47,805 nucleotides of DNA from Acidobacteriota bacterium (GTDB lineage Bacteria > Acidobacteriota > Terriglobia > Terriglobales > Acidobacteriaceae). This document shows positions 8,657 through 17,507 of this stretch, in pieces (the first letter of the stretch is position 1; each line of letters starts with the position of its first letter). A program made the translations under genes and the position numbers. The DNA lies in the NCBI GenBank assembly GCA_003225495.1, contig QIAJ01000013.1, positions 1 to 47,805 on the forward strand. The letters run 5' to 3'. The notes under the pieces were generated by a model. That model made no database searches. It saw only the letters and a program-made list of their open reading frames with translations, and had not been told where the DNA came from.

Positions 8657-9655
8657 ATGGTGGATAATTCGCAATCACCGAAAGAGTCAGATAGTTTCAT
8701 CCCGCGCCGCTGGCTGCGCGGCGGACACCTGCAGACTCTAGGCAGTTTTCTTATTTCACGCCGCTTCAACCTGCCCGTGCCCGAGAAACGTCTGATTGAG
8801 GTGGCGCCATGCGTCGAGGTACTGTGCCACTGTCACTGGCAGGCGGAGCGTACCAAGCCACTGACGATCATCATCGTGCATGGGCTGGAGGGCTCAAGCG
8901 AGTCGCAATACGTTCGCGGAATCACAGAGAAGGCTCTGGCCGCGGGGATGAATGTGGTCCGCTACAACCAGCGCAACTGCGGGGGCACCGAGGAACTCGC
9001 GCCCGTGCTGTACCACTCCGGATTGTCGGACGATGTGGCGGCAGTGGCGCGGCACTTGATTGAGAAGGATGGCATCTCCCAGTTCGCCCTCGCGGGCTTT
9101 TCTATGGGTGGAAATCTAGTGCTGAAACTGGCGGGCGAATGGGGGTCACAGGGTCCGCGGCAATTTCGCGCCCTCGCTGCCTGTTGCCCCGCGCTGGACC
9201 TGGCGGCCTCGGCGGATGCGCTGCATGAACCGGCCAACCGGATCTACGAGCTGTATTTTCTATTCAATCTCCGCCGACGGATGATGCGCAAAGCAAGGCT
9301 CTTTCCCAAACACTTCGACGTAAGCCGGATGCGCGGCATGCACAGTCTGCGTGATTTCGATCATCAGGTTACGGCCTTTTATTGCGGGTTCAGCGGAGCG
9401 GACGATTATTATGCGCGCTCATCCGCCTCGAACGTGATTGATAAGATCGCGGTGCCGACCTTGATCGTGCACGCCACAAACGACCCGTTCATCCGCATCC
9501 TGCCGGAAACGCGAAGAAAGATTGCAGTCAATTCCAACATCACATTTGTCGAGGTCGAGGACGGCGGGCATTGCGCATTCGTCGGACGGCGGAACGGCAT
9601 GGATGACGGTTTCTGGGCGGAAAGTCAGATCGTCAATTTTCTGGGCAGGTTCTGA
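8657..9655 (+). CDS. YheT-like alpha/beta hydrolase
   Basis: A 332-residue alpha/beta-hydrolase of the YheT/ABHD1-3 group. The family-specific N-terminal motif G-G-H-L-Q-T is at residues 22-27, the oxyanion region VHGLEGSSES near 74-83, the nucleophile Ser149 in GFSMGG, and the later Asp (ATNDPF) and His (DGGHCAF) complete a catalytic triad. No signal peptide is seen, so it should be cytoplasmic. The physiological substrate of bacterial YheT proteins is not established, an ester being likely. The stop codon overlaps the ATG of the next gene by one base (TGATG at 9653-9657), so the two are translationally coupled. Confidence 0.92.
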   Translation: MVDNSQSPKESDSFIPRRWLRGGHLQTLGSFLISRRFNLPVPEKRLIEVAPCVEVLCHCHWQAERTKPLTIIIVHGLEGSSESQYVRGITEKALAAGMNVVRYNQRNCGGTEELAPVLYHSGLSDDVAAVARHLIEKDGISQFALAGFSMGGNLVLKLAGEWGSQGPRQFRALAACCPALDLAASADALHEPANRIYELYFLFNLRRRMMRKARLFPKHFDVSRMRGMHSLRDFDHQVTAFYCGFSGADDYYARSSASNVIDKIAVPTLIVHATNDPFIRILPETRRKIAVNSNITFVEVEDGGHCAFVGRRNGMDDGFWAESQIVNFLGRF

Positions 9656-10233
9656 TGGAAGCAGATTTCTCCGTCGAACTCGGGCGCGACGATCCAGTAC
9701 TCGAGTTTCCATGGACAGATCCGGATCGCAAGTTCGCCTATTTCGACCTGAAACGTCAGCCCGAGCTGCTGGCCCGCGTGGAGGAAACCAAACAATTTTC
9801 CGAACTTGGGGAATTTTTGCGTGTGGTCAACTCGAAGTCGAGCGCCGTCGAAAGCGCGAAATGCGACGCCTGGCATACTGAAGACCTGAGTCCGGAGGAA
9901 GAAATCTTCGGCGCTTCCCACAAGATGGCTGGTTATGTGGACCTGGTCTTCTCCAAGGAAGATCAACGGAAATCGTTTCTCGATCACGAACACTTTTCGA
10001 AGCGGGCAGTCGAACTTTTACGACAAACGCCGGAGACGCCATCGGCGGTCGAATTCATCACCAGGCGAGCTTTCTATTTAAGCGAGTTACAGACGCTCGA
10101 AGGCTACTATTTCACAGTCTATGTAAGTGGATATGGAGACGACGAAGGCCGCGCTCGCCAGAATTGGGGGATCGCGCTCAAGTTAGTGGCGCATGCCGTT
10201 CTCCAGCTTTCGGCGGCCCCGCATGTATCTTAA
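9655..10233 (+). CDS. Unknown protein coupled to the YheT-like hydrolase
   Basis: A 192-residue soluble protein I do not recognise. It has no signal peptide or membrane segment, is acidic in its first half (PVLEFPWTDPD, CDAWHTED), and has predicted helices in the second half (EHFSKRAVELLRQ, IALKLVAHAVLQL). Its ATG shares a base with the stop codon of the hydrolase gene, so both are made from one mRNA in coupled fashion and probably act in the same process. The FITRRAFYLSELQTLEGYYFTVYVSGYGDD segment region (about residues 125-155) looks the most structured. No function can be given. Confidence 0.8.
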   Translation: MEADFSVELGRDDPVLEFPWTDPDRKFAYFDLKRQPELLARVEETKQFSELGEFLRVVNSKSSAVESAKCDAWHTEDLSPEEEIFGASHKMAGYVDLVFSKEDQRKSFLDHEHFSKRAVELLRQTPETPSAVEFITRRAFYLSELQTLEGYYFTVYVSGYGDDEGRARQNWGIALKLVAHAVLQLSAAPHVS

Positions 10234-10263
10234 AAATAGTCGATATAGATTTATGCGGTGCGA

Positions 10264-11403
10264 TTACGCGCTCCGTTTTGTTGGCACCAGTCGCGTTCGT
10301 AGCGAATCGCCTAAATCCTTCCAGTTCACGCGCGTTCGCAGTAGGGATAGCGCCAGCATCATGAGGAAAATCATCAGAAGTCCGAGCGACGCGGTACGAA
10401 CATCATTCGATCGCTTCACCAGCAGAGAAGCGCGTCCGTAAACGAACTCAAGATGGACCCAGTACACGAGCAGTGAAGTCTGGCCCAGTTGGATGAGCGG
10501 ACTGAAGCCGCGCGCCCCCAGCCCCCAGCGGCACCAGGCATAACTTAGCAGAGCAATGATCAGCAGAAGCCCCACACGCATCACGAAGAAATTCGGGCTG
10601 GTGTGCCAGTAGTCGTACACGGAATAGAACTGGAAGGGCATGTGATCGATCCAGCGCGCTCCGGCGATGAGCCCGACTCCTGCGACCGCCGACACGGCGA
10701 GAGTCTGCACCGTTCGTGCCCGTCCCGAGTCGCTGAAGAGCACCAGGCCCGCCGCAAGTCCAGCGAAGGCAAAGCCTGTCCACGGAAAGATCGGGAAAAG
10801 TCCCGGCTGCGGGGCGCTCAGATTGTGGGCGCCATCGATGTAAGACTCGATCGGCCATGGGAGCCATGACGGCCGCCACGAAGTCCAGAGCGGCGGCGTT
10901 AGGAGCGCAATCAGTGACATCCCCAGTACACCGGCGATCAGCAATGATGGTTGCCGTCGTTCTGGCGTTCTGGCGATCCGCAGGGCGATTCCACAAACCA
11001 GCGCCATCAGGATCATGGAAATACCAATTGTGTTCAAGACATCCACTTTGAATAGATCAGACCAGGGTGCCCATCCCCAGGCGATGAGGTATTCCTGCAG
11101 CCGAAAAAGGAATGCGAAGGCAAATATCTGGCTGCCACGCCGCAACAAAATGCGCGTAATCTCTTTTGCGCCAACGTTATTACGGAGGAGCTTATCGGTG
11201 ATGAGTGCAAGGGAAATGCCGGCGAGGAAAAGGAACAGAGGCGCCGGCAGAGTGCCCAGAAGCTGCGAGTACATCAGAAAGGTGCTCTTGCGCGCGTCCC
11301 CGCCTAGCCACGAATCGTAACAGTGCGTCTGGAACATCAGGATGCAGGCGAGGCCTCGCATCCAGTCGATCCAGACGAGGCGGTTGGTAGAAGCTACTGA
11401 CAC
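10264..11403 (-). CDS. DUF1624/HGSNAT-like membrane acyltransferase
   Basis: A 379-residue integral membrane protein with about ten hydrophobic segments. The first helix carries R-L-x-W-I-D-W-M-R-G-L-A followed by QTHCYDSW, matching the DUF1624 (heparan-alpha-glucosaminide N-acetyltransferase catalytic) family, where a conserved Asp-x-x-Arg-Gly and a His lie at the membrane face. In that family the protein moves acetyl groups from cytoplasmic acetyl-CoA to a sugar or other acceptor outside. The acceptor here is unknown. The start codon is GTG. It is convergent with the unknown gene ending at 10233 and divergent from the TPR protein at 11586, with 182 bp of shared upstream region. Confidence 0.85.
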   Translation of the reverse strand: MSVASTNRLVWIDWMRGLACILMFQTHCYDSWLGGDARKSTFLMYSQLLGTLPAPLFLFLAGISLALITDKLLRNNVGAKEITRILLRRGSQIFAFAFLFRLQEYLIAWGWAPWSDLFKVDVLNTIGISMILMALVCGIALRIARTPERRQPSLLIAGVLGMSLIALLTPPLWTSWRPSWLPWPIESYIDGAHNLSAPQPGLFPIFPWTGFAFAGLAAGLVLFSDSGRARTVQTLAVSAVAGVGLIAGARWIDHMPFQFYSVYDYWHTSPNFFVMRVGLLLIIALLSYAWCRWGLGARGFSPLIQLGQTSLLVYWVHLEFVYGRASLLVKRSNDVRTASLGLLMIFLMMLALSLLRTRVNWKDLGDSLRTRLVPTKRSA

Positions 11404-11585
11404 GCGGTAAGTTTAGTGCAAGGCGAACGAATCAGAAGAATTTGTGAAGCTCGCCGAAACCGAGGACGAGGTGTCCGTGGGACTGCCGGCGGTACTCGGC
11501 CATTACGGTCTTCCGGTATGAATCGTTAACGTGATGCTCTACGATCCTGGGAAGGCATGCTAGCATTTTCGCAGATACTCTTGCC

Positions 11586-13559
11586 ATGAAACGCAATTCT
11601 ACGATCGGCGCGGCCTTGATCTCTTTACTCGGGATCGCGGTTTCGGCTCGCCCCGCGTTCGCGGCTGATCAGCCGAAGTGGGTTGAAATCCATTCCGCAC
11701 ATTTTTATGTACTCACCGATGCGGGAGAAAAACGCGGCCGCGAAGTCGCACTTCGGATGGAACAGATGCGGTCGATATTCGGGCAGCTACTGCTGCGCGA
11801 CAAGTTGAAAATGTCGGTGCCGATCACGGTAATCGCGCTCAAGAGCGATAAGTATTTCGGCTTCATCGCTCCCACCAAGCAAAACATGGCGAAAGCATTT
11901 TATGTGCCCGGAAGCGATCGAATCTACATCGTGCTGAATCTCTTCGAGCCCGATCCGTGGCGCGCGATTGCCCATCCGCTGGCGCATTATCTGATGAACT
12001 ACAACTATCCGCCTGCGCAAGGCTGGTTTGACGAAGGCTTCGCGGAATACTTCGGATCGATGCGGGTCGATGACAAAGGCGTGGACATCGGCGGCGATCC
12101 GGAGATGACTTCTGAGTGGTTTGAAGATGCCTTCGAGAATTTGAATCGGAACCCTAATACACCGCAGTCGCTGACGCAGCTGGTGAGTTCGCCGGTATGG
12201 CTCAGCACGGTCGATCTCTTCACCATGAGGCATGACGGATCCGGCGCGCGCGAGGGAACGCATCACACGCTGTACTACGCGCAGTCGTGGATGGTTGTGC
12301 ATTACCTGATCAACAAGAACCGCCTTCCGGAAACCGGCGTTTACCTCGATCTGGTGTTGAACCAGAAAGTTCCCGTCGACAAAGCGATTGTGCAGGCTTT
12401 CGATCTTACGCCCGCGACGTTCGAGGAAGCGGTCAAAACGTACTTCCATTCGTTGAGCGGCCTGGGTATCGCGATGGATCGTTCCAAGCAGCCGCTCGAA
12501 CAGGCCGACGTCGCACAACCGTATCATCTGACGGCACCGTTTGGTCCCGACGAAATCGGTATGACGGTGACGCCGGTTCTCGACCCGGAAGCCAAGGCGG
12601 TGATCGGGGACGTGATGGCGCGCATTCCAGAGCGACGCGATCAAGCTGTGCACGAATTGCAGCAACTCACCGAAGATCCCAAGGACAATGAACCCGCTCG
12701 CCGCGCGCTGGCGTGGGACGACTTGCAACAAAAAAAGTTTGACGCGGCGGCGGACGAACTAGAGAGAGCGACCGAACTTGACCCCCGCGATCCGTGGATC
12801 TGGTATTACCGCTCGGTTCTGAAGTATCGTCGAGCGGAGGAGACGCATCAGGAAATGCAGGGCCTTGCCAACATGATGCAGGACCTGCGGGCCGTCCTTG
12901 ACTGGTATCCAGAGTTCGCGGAAGCGTACAACATGCTTGGCATGGCGCGAGTGGAAGGTGGCGGGATCAATTCCGCATTGGAAGCGCAACGGATGTCGAT
13001 TTCACTTTCGCCGCGCAATCTGGAATATCAGTTCAATCTCGGCCAGATTTATGTCGCCGGAAAGAAATGGGATCCGGCGCGCGATATCTTTACGCGCTTG
13101 AAGACTGTGCCCGAGCCGCGGATCGCGGCAGCTGCGAAGCATCAGTTGGATGATCTGGATGCTTTGCAAAAGTATGGCATCCGTCCCCAGCGCGCCGGCG
13201 AAGCGCAGACCCCTGCGGGAGCGGCCAGCGCGCCGAAAGCGGTTAGCAGCACCAGCGATGACGATGACGATGAGCCCAAGGCTCCGCCAAAGCCAGCACC
13301 TCCGAAGCCCGGTACGACCGGGCCAGTGCAGCACATGAAAGGCAAACTGCTTACGAGCGATTGTGCAAAGTCACCGGAGGCGGTTGTGACAGTGCTGGTT
13401 GGTATGAAGACTTACAAGTTTCATTCCTCCGATTACAGGTCGATGCTCGTGATCGGCGAGGATCAATTTTCGTGCGAGTGGCGGAACCGCATTGTCTCGG
13501 TAAACTATCGCGCCGTGGGTAGTAATGGGGGAGAGTTGGTTTCGGTTGAAGTGCAGTGA
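11586..13559 (+). CDS. Secreted peptidase-MA-like protein with TPR repeats, degenerate zinc motif
   Basis: A 657-residue exported protein: signal peptide at residues 1-27 (cleavage after AFA), then a gluzincin-like domain (about 30-280), TPR-like helical repeats (about 345-530), an Asp/Pro-rich linker (DDDDDE, PKPAPPKP, about 555-585) and a small C-terminal beta domain with two cysteines (about 590-657). The gluzincin region has the expected third-ligand motif WFDEGFAEYF (Glu150), but the HExxH site reads His130-Pro-Leu-Ala-His134, so both zinc histidines remain and the catalytic Glu is replaced by Pro. The codon is CCG and unambiguous. It may therefore be a non-catalytic zinc-binding or scaffold protein. 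Related acidobacterial proteins of this architecture usually carry an intact site, as far as I know. The next gene lies 47 bp downstream. Confidence 0.85.
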   Translation: MKRNSTIGAALISLLGIAVSARPAFAADQPKWVEIHSAHFYVLTDAGEKRGREVALRMEQMRSIFGQLLLRDKLKMSVPITVIALKSDKYFGFIAPTKQNMAKAFYVPGSDRIYIVLNLFEPDPWRAIAHPLAHYLMNYNYPPAQGWFDEGFAEYFGSMRVDDKGVDIGGDPEMTSEWFEDAFENLNRNPNTPQSLTQLVSSPVWLSTVDLFTMRHDGSGAREGTHHTLYYAQSWMVVHYLINKNRLPETGVYLDLVLNQKVPVDKAIVQAFDLTPATFEEAVKTYFHSLSGLGIAMDRSKQPLEQADVAQPYHLTAPFGPDEIGMTVTPVLDPEAKAVIGDVMARIPERRDQAVHELQQLTEDPKDNEPARRALAWDDLQQKKFDAAADELERATELDPRDPWIWYYRSVLKYRRAEETHQEMQGLANMMQDLRAVLDWYPEFAEAYNMLGMARVEGGGINSALEAQRMSISLSPRNLEYQFNLGQIYVAGKKWDPARDIFTRLKTVPEPRIAAAAKHQLDDLDALQKYGIRPQRAGEAQTPAGAASAPKAVSSTSDDDDDEPKAPPKPAPPKPGTTGPVQHMKGKLLTSDCAKSPEAVVTVLVGMKTYKFHSSDYRSMLVIGEDQFSCEWRNRIVSVNYRAVGSNGGELVSVEVQ

Positions 13560-13606
13560 TGTGCAAGCGACATTCGCCTTAGTTAAGTTGAAGCGGATCG
13601 GATTGA

Positions 13607-14518
13607 ATGCCCTGGCAAAAAATTGACGATTACGGATCCGACGGATGGTCGGCCGGCGATTTTCTGTGGCGCGCACGGCATTATTGCTCGGAACTCGAAA
13701 AGGGACAAGTCCTGTTTTTCCAATTGCCCCCCTTCGCGCTGCCACAGGACGACATTGATTTCCTCGTCTCGCTGAAGCCCGCTGATTCGCGTCTGCATAA
13801 AAACATCTCGTACCGTCCCGAGCAGGACCTGCTGCGCGGCTTTTCAGACAGCGCCAGTGAACCGCGCGTGCATGACATCATGCGACGCTACGCCGCCGCG
13901 GTGCGGAATTTCGTATCGTTGTTTCTTGTGCCCTATGCGGGGAAATTTCAGATGGACTATGCCAGTTTTCGTCCACTCGAAGAAGAAGGTCGTGATCTAC
14001 CACTGCACAAGCGAAATGACCTGCTGCACGTGGACGCCTTTCCGAGCCGACCGACCCGCGGCGGCCGCATCTTACGAATATTCACCAACGTCAATCCATC
14101 GACAGACCGGGCCTGGGTGGTCGGGGAGCGTTTCCAGGAATTGGCATCGCGATTCGCAGAGCCAGCGGGCTTGAAGAGGTTCGCCGAGGCTTCGGGCGCT
14201 CTACGCGGGTGGAAACGCGGCCTCGGGACGCTCGGCCTGCCGGTCGCCGATAATGCCCCCTACGACAAGTTCATGCTGCACTTTCATGACTGGCTGAAGG
14301 AAAACAACTCCTTCCAAAATGCCAAAAATGGGAAAGAGCGGCTGGATTTCCCCCCCATGTCCACCTGGCTCGTCTTCACGGACTGCGTCCCTCACGCCGC
14401 ACTATCCGGCCAGTTTGCGATGGAGCAGACGTTTATTATTCCGGTCGAAGCGCTGGTTGCGCCAGAGGTCTCGCCGATTCGTGTGCTGGAGAAAATGGCG
14501 GGAAAGGCACTGAGCTAA
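13607..14518 (+). CDS. Kdo hydroxylase-like Fe(II)/2-oxoglutarate dioxygenase
   Basis: A 303-residue cytoplasmic protein matching the Kdo-hydroxylase family (KdoO type), which adds a hydroxyl to 3-deoxy-D-manno-octulosonic acid of lipopolysaccharide to give Ko. Visible family features are the segment LHKRNDLLHVDAFPSRP with the iron ligands His141 and Asp143, the strand GGRILRIFTNVNP, and the distal ligand His263 in DCVPHAALSGQF. No LPS or lipid A gene is nearby, so the assignment rests on sequence alone. It follows the TPR protein on the same strand, 47 bp away, and overlaps the convergent gene at 14515 by 4 bp. Confidence 0.88.
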   Translation: MPWQKIDDYGSDGWSAGDFLWRARHYCSELEKGQVLFFQLPPFALPQDDIDFLVSLKPADSRLHKNISYRPEQDLLRGFSDSASEPRVHDIMRRYAAAVRNFVSLFLVPYAGKFQMDYASFRPLEEEGRDLPLHKRNDLLHVDAFPSRPTRGGRILRIFTNVNPSTDRAWVVGERFQELASRFAEPAGLKRFAEASGALRGWKRGLGTLGLPVADNAPYDKFMLHFHDWLKENNSFQNAKNGKERLDFPPMSTWLVFTDCVPHAALSGQFAMEQTFIIPVEALVAPEVSPIRVLEKMAGKALS

Positions 14519-15603
14519 GGCCGCGCCTTAGGCGCTGCCACAGGTGTTTCTCGACGGTCCGCCTGGCCGATCGAGCGAAGTGTGAAACGCGCGATCGTTC
14601 CTTTCGGGCCCACCGCCCAACCATCTGGTCCCTTGAAACTGGCCGCGTTCAGATTCAGTGCGTCGGTATGCTGCCAATGCACACCCTTTCGGCGCTCATA
14701 CGTGGCAATATCCGTGCCATTCGTACCGACCGCCACGAAGGCTTCGCTCGAAAAGCGTGCAACTGCCGAACGATAGCCTCCCGGTTGTTTTTCCGCGAGA
14801 TCCCAGCTTACGCCGCCATCACGGGAATATGCTGCAACTGCCTTTGCGCTCTCTGGGTCCTTGTAGTCGCCGCCTATAGCAACTACCAGGTTACCTTCGC
14901 AAGCGACGCTGAAAATACCTCTCGATGCATTCCCGGCGGCGACTGGAGTTTCAACGGCTGTCCATGACGAACCGTTGTTTCTGGAGTGAAACACTCGCGC
15001 GGCGTGTGCGCCTCCGGTGCCGAAGAAAACACCTCGTCCACACAGAGCGATGGCCGTCCCGCTCGCGGCAAAGGCTCCCTCGCCGCTGAGGATTGGCGGC
15101 ATTCTGTCGCGCGGCAACTCCTTCCAATGTTCGCCATCTTCCGTACTGATCACCAGGAATTTGCCATCGACCGGGTCGCTGAGGGCAACGCAATGGATTC
15201 TCGAATCGCAGGCAAGGGAGTCGAGAAAAAATCCTGCTCGCTTGTCAGAATACTGCAGCAGCCATGTTTTGCCGCCATCCGTTGTTTTGTAAATCCGTGA
15301 TTTGTCGCTGTCACCGCTCGACATTACATAGGCAGTGTCTGCTCCGAACCCTTCGATGTCGCGAAAATCAAGGCTGCCACCCCCGGCCACGCTCAGTAGC
15401 TGCCACGTGTTCCCATCATCTATTGAGCGGAGAATCACTCCATTTGAACCCGACGCCCAGAGCGTCAACCGCCTCTTCCCGTTGACAGCGGCAGACCTGA
15501 CACTAATCCCGCGCAGGTTGGTGTCAAGCCCACTTGTCTGCACCGTCCACCATTGACCGAGAACGCTTGGACAGAGGAATACAAGGATGAAAACGGATCG
15601 CAC
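14515..15603 (-). CDS. Secreted YCF48/BNR-repeat beta-propeller
   Basis: A 362-residue protein with an N-terminal signal peptide (residues 1-17, before WWTVQTSG) and at least five Asp-box or BNR motifs of form S/T-x-D/N-x-G-x-x-W: SIDDGNTW, TTDGGKTW, STEDGEHW, SRNNGSSW and SRDGGVSW. The repeats plus the end motif GPDGWAVGPKGTI point to a seven-bladed propeller like the photosystem II assembly factor YCF48 and its many non-photosynthetic relatives. Such proteins in non-phototrophs are exported and of unknown role; a sialidase is unlikely because the catalytic Arg triad and Tyr/Glu are not apparent. The start codon is GTG. Confidence 0.85.
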   Translation of the reverse strand: MRSVFILVFLCPSVLGQWWTVQTSGLDTNLRGISVRSAAVNGKRRLTLWASGSNGVILRSIDDGNTWQLLSVAGGGSLDFRDIEGFGADTAYVMSSGDSDKSRIYKTTDGGKTWLLQYSDKRAGFFLDSLACDSRIHCVALSDPVDGKFLVISTEDGEHWKELPRDRMPPILSGEGAFAASGTAIALCGRGVFFGTGGAHAARVFHSRNNGSSWTAVETPVAAGNASRGIFSVACEGNLVVAIGGDYKDPESAKAVAAYSRDGGVSWDLAEKQPGGYRSAVARFSSEAFVAVGTNGTDIATYERRKGVHWQHTDALNLNAASFKGPDGWAVGPKGTIARFTLRSIGQADRRETPVAAPKARP

Positions 15604-15696
15604 AACCGGATTCTAGAGCACAAAGGAATCCCAGTTTTTGATATTTGCTTGCGATCAAAGCGATTATGGGCGGTGAGTGAACGCGCCCCTCGGAAA

Positions 15697-17379
15697 TTAG
15701 GCGCCTTTCTTCATCTCCTGCATTAGAAAATCGCACGAGCGCACGCATAGGGCCATGATGGTCAGCGTCGGATTCTGGCAGGGGTTAGCGGTGAAGCCGG
15801 AAGCGTCCATGACGTATAGGTTCTTGATGTCGTGGCTTTGCTGGAACTGATTGAGCACGGATTTTTTCGGATCGACTCCCATACGTGCGATGCCGGCCTC
15901 GTGGAGCGCCCACCGCGGGGCCGAGGGATTGGCGTAAGTCCTAATATTTTTGGCCCCGGCCGCTTCGAGCATTTCTCCCGCAGAATCGCCCATGTCCTGA
16001 ATCATGGCCCGCTCGTTCTCGCCGTCCGACAAATGAATTTTCAACACAGGGATTCCGTAGATGTCTTTGACATTCGGATCGATCTCCACGAAATTGTCCC
16101 AGCGCGGCAGTACTTCTCCGAAGCCGGTGATCTCAAAAGAAACACGCGGCTCGAGGATCGCTTTTTTGTAGGCATCTCCGAACCCGCTGGCATTCCAACT
16201 GAAATCCACACTGGAGCCGCCCTCGTATCCGTATCCGCGGATAAATTTCTTGTGCGGCGGATCGCCCTTCAGGTTGCGAAATCGAGCGATGTAAATTCCG
16301 ACCGGCTTGACGGGACCGCCGCGGGAAGGCTTCTCGCCGAGAGCAGGGAATTCGCCTCGGCCTCCGCCACTGCGAGTGTGCGCGGTCAGGTAGTGACCGA
16401 GAGCACCGCTTGAATTGCCAAGACCATTTGGATACTGCGTGGTCGCGGAATTAAGAAGAATTCGTGCCGACTCTTGCGCCTGCGCACACAAGATTACCGT
16501 TCTCGCGTTCACTTCGTGCGGCTGCTGCGTATTTCGATCTATGTAAAGCACGCCGCGCGCGCGATTACGGTCGGCATCCATCAGGACCTTGTATGCCATC
16601 GCGTTCGAAATGAGCGTGCAGTTGCCAGTGGCCAGGGCATCCGCGACTGTTGTAAATGCGGAGTTGAAATACGAATGTGTGACGCAACCCCGTTCGCACG
16701 GCCCACAAAAGTGGCAGGGCCCGCGGCCGTTGAGTGGCCGCGTAAGATTGGCCGACCGTGCCAGCGTTACCGTCCGGCCGAGTTTCTCTTTCACGTGATT
16801 GCGAAAGAGAGTTTCGTGACACGTGAGTGGCATGGGAGGCTGGAATTGGCCGTCGGGCAAATGATCGAGTCCTTCCGCCATCCCAGTGACGCCGACGTAC
16901 TTTTCCACCAGATCGTAGTAAGGCGCGAGTTCCTTGTAGCCAAGGGGCCAATCTGTGTCGTAACCGTCGTGCGAGGCGGCTTTAAAGTCTGCTTCGCTGA
17001 AGCGCAAGCTGACACGGCCCCAGACGTTGGTGCGGCCGCCTGTCATCCGTAGTCGGCCCATCCAATCGAAAGGCTTGTCGGCTGGAGTAGTGTACGGTTC
17101 TTCAATATCGTTAACGAACCAGTCGTAGTTGTATTCGCTGCAGACCTCAAATTTCGACTGAATGGGACGAGTCTTGCTCACAATTTCCGGAGCGAGATTC
17201 CGATACTTTAACTGGAACTCAGGCTTATGTTCGGAGAAATTCGCGTCGGCCTGCGGACGTCCCGCCTCTAGCAGCGCAATTTTTAGCCCTGCTTCCGCCA
17301 GGCGCTTGCATGCCCATCCGCCGGATGCGCCCGATCCCACTACGAGAACATCGAAGGTCGTCTGACTTTTTGAGGGCAT
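15697..17379 (-). CDS. GMC-family FAD oxidoreductase (gluconate/sorbose dehydrogenase-like)
   Basis: About 560 residues from the ATG at 17379; an in-frame start at 17466 would add 29 residues, but the conserved part begins with TTFDVLVVGSGASGG, so the shorter form is preferred. The GxGxxG FAD motif is followed by E-A-G. A Cys cluster CHFCGPCERGC, frequent in membrane-associated GMC dehydrogenases, lies mid-protein. The C-terminus has the substrate-side His (ALHEAGIARMG) and the GMC signature DASGFTANPCQNPTLTIMAL. It would oxidise a sugar, polyol or alcohol in the periplasm and pass electrons on. The subunit-3 partner is divergently encoded from 17508. No Tat signal is seen here, so export may rely on the partner (inference). 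Confidence 0.92.
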   Translation of the reverse strand: MPSKSQTTFDVLVVGSGASGGWACKRLAEAGLKIALLEAGRPQADANFSEHKPEFQLKYRNLAPEIVSKTRPIQSKFEVCSEYNYDWFVNDIEEPYTTPADKPFDWMGRLRMTGGRTNVWGRVSLRFSEADFKAASHDGYDTDWPLGYKELAPYYDLVEKYVGVTGMAEGLDHLPDGQFQPPMPLTCHETLFRNHVKEKLGRTVTLARSANLTRPLNGRGPCHFCGPCERGCVTHSYFNSAFTTVADALATGNCTLISNAMAYKVLMDADRNRARGVLYIDRNTQQPHEVNARTVILCAQAQESARILLNSATTQYPNGLGNSSGALGHYLTAHTRSGGGRGEFPALGEKPSRGGPVKPVGIYIARFRNLKGDPPHKKFIRGYGYEGGSSVDFSWNASGFGDAYKKAILEPRVSFEITGFGEVLPRWDNFVEIDPNVKDIYGIPVLKIHLSDGENERAMIQDMGDSAGEMLEAAGAKNIRTYANPSAPRWALHEAGIARMGVDPKKSVLNQFQQSHDIKNLYVMDASGFTANPCQNPTLTIMALCVRSCDFLMQEMKKGA

Positions 17380-17507
17380 CGTAGTCTTCGGAGGATGAAA
17401 GCGAATCTTAGCAATCGGACCGTCCTTGGTCAAAGTGAGAGCATGGCCCTCGCCAGCTGGAAACACGATTGTTGGCGGTTAAGGCGGATGATACCATCGG
17501 CGTTTAG

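Noticed and set aside
11787..12731. Minus-strand ORF of 314 residues
   Set aside because: It is antisense to the TPR/peptidase-like gene, which has a signal peptide, domain motifs and proper start.
14515..15603. Sialidase, because of the Asp-boxes
   Set aside because: The catalytic Arg triad and Tyr/Glu pair of sialidases are not apparent; the repeats fit a YCF48-like propeller better.
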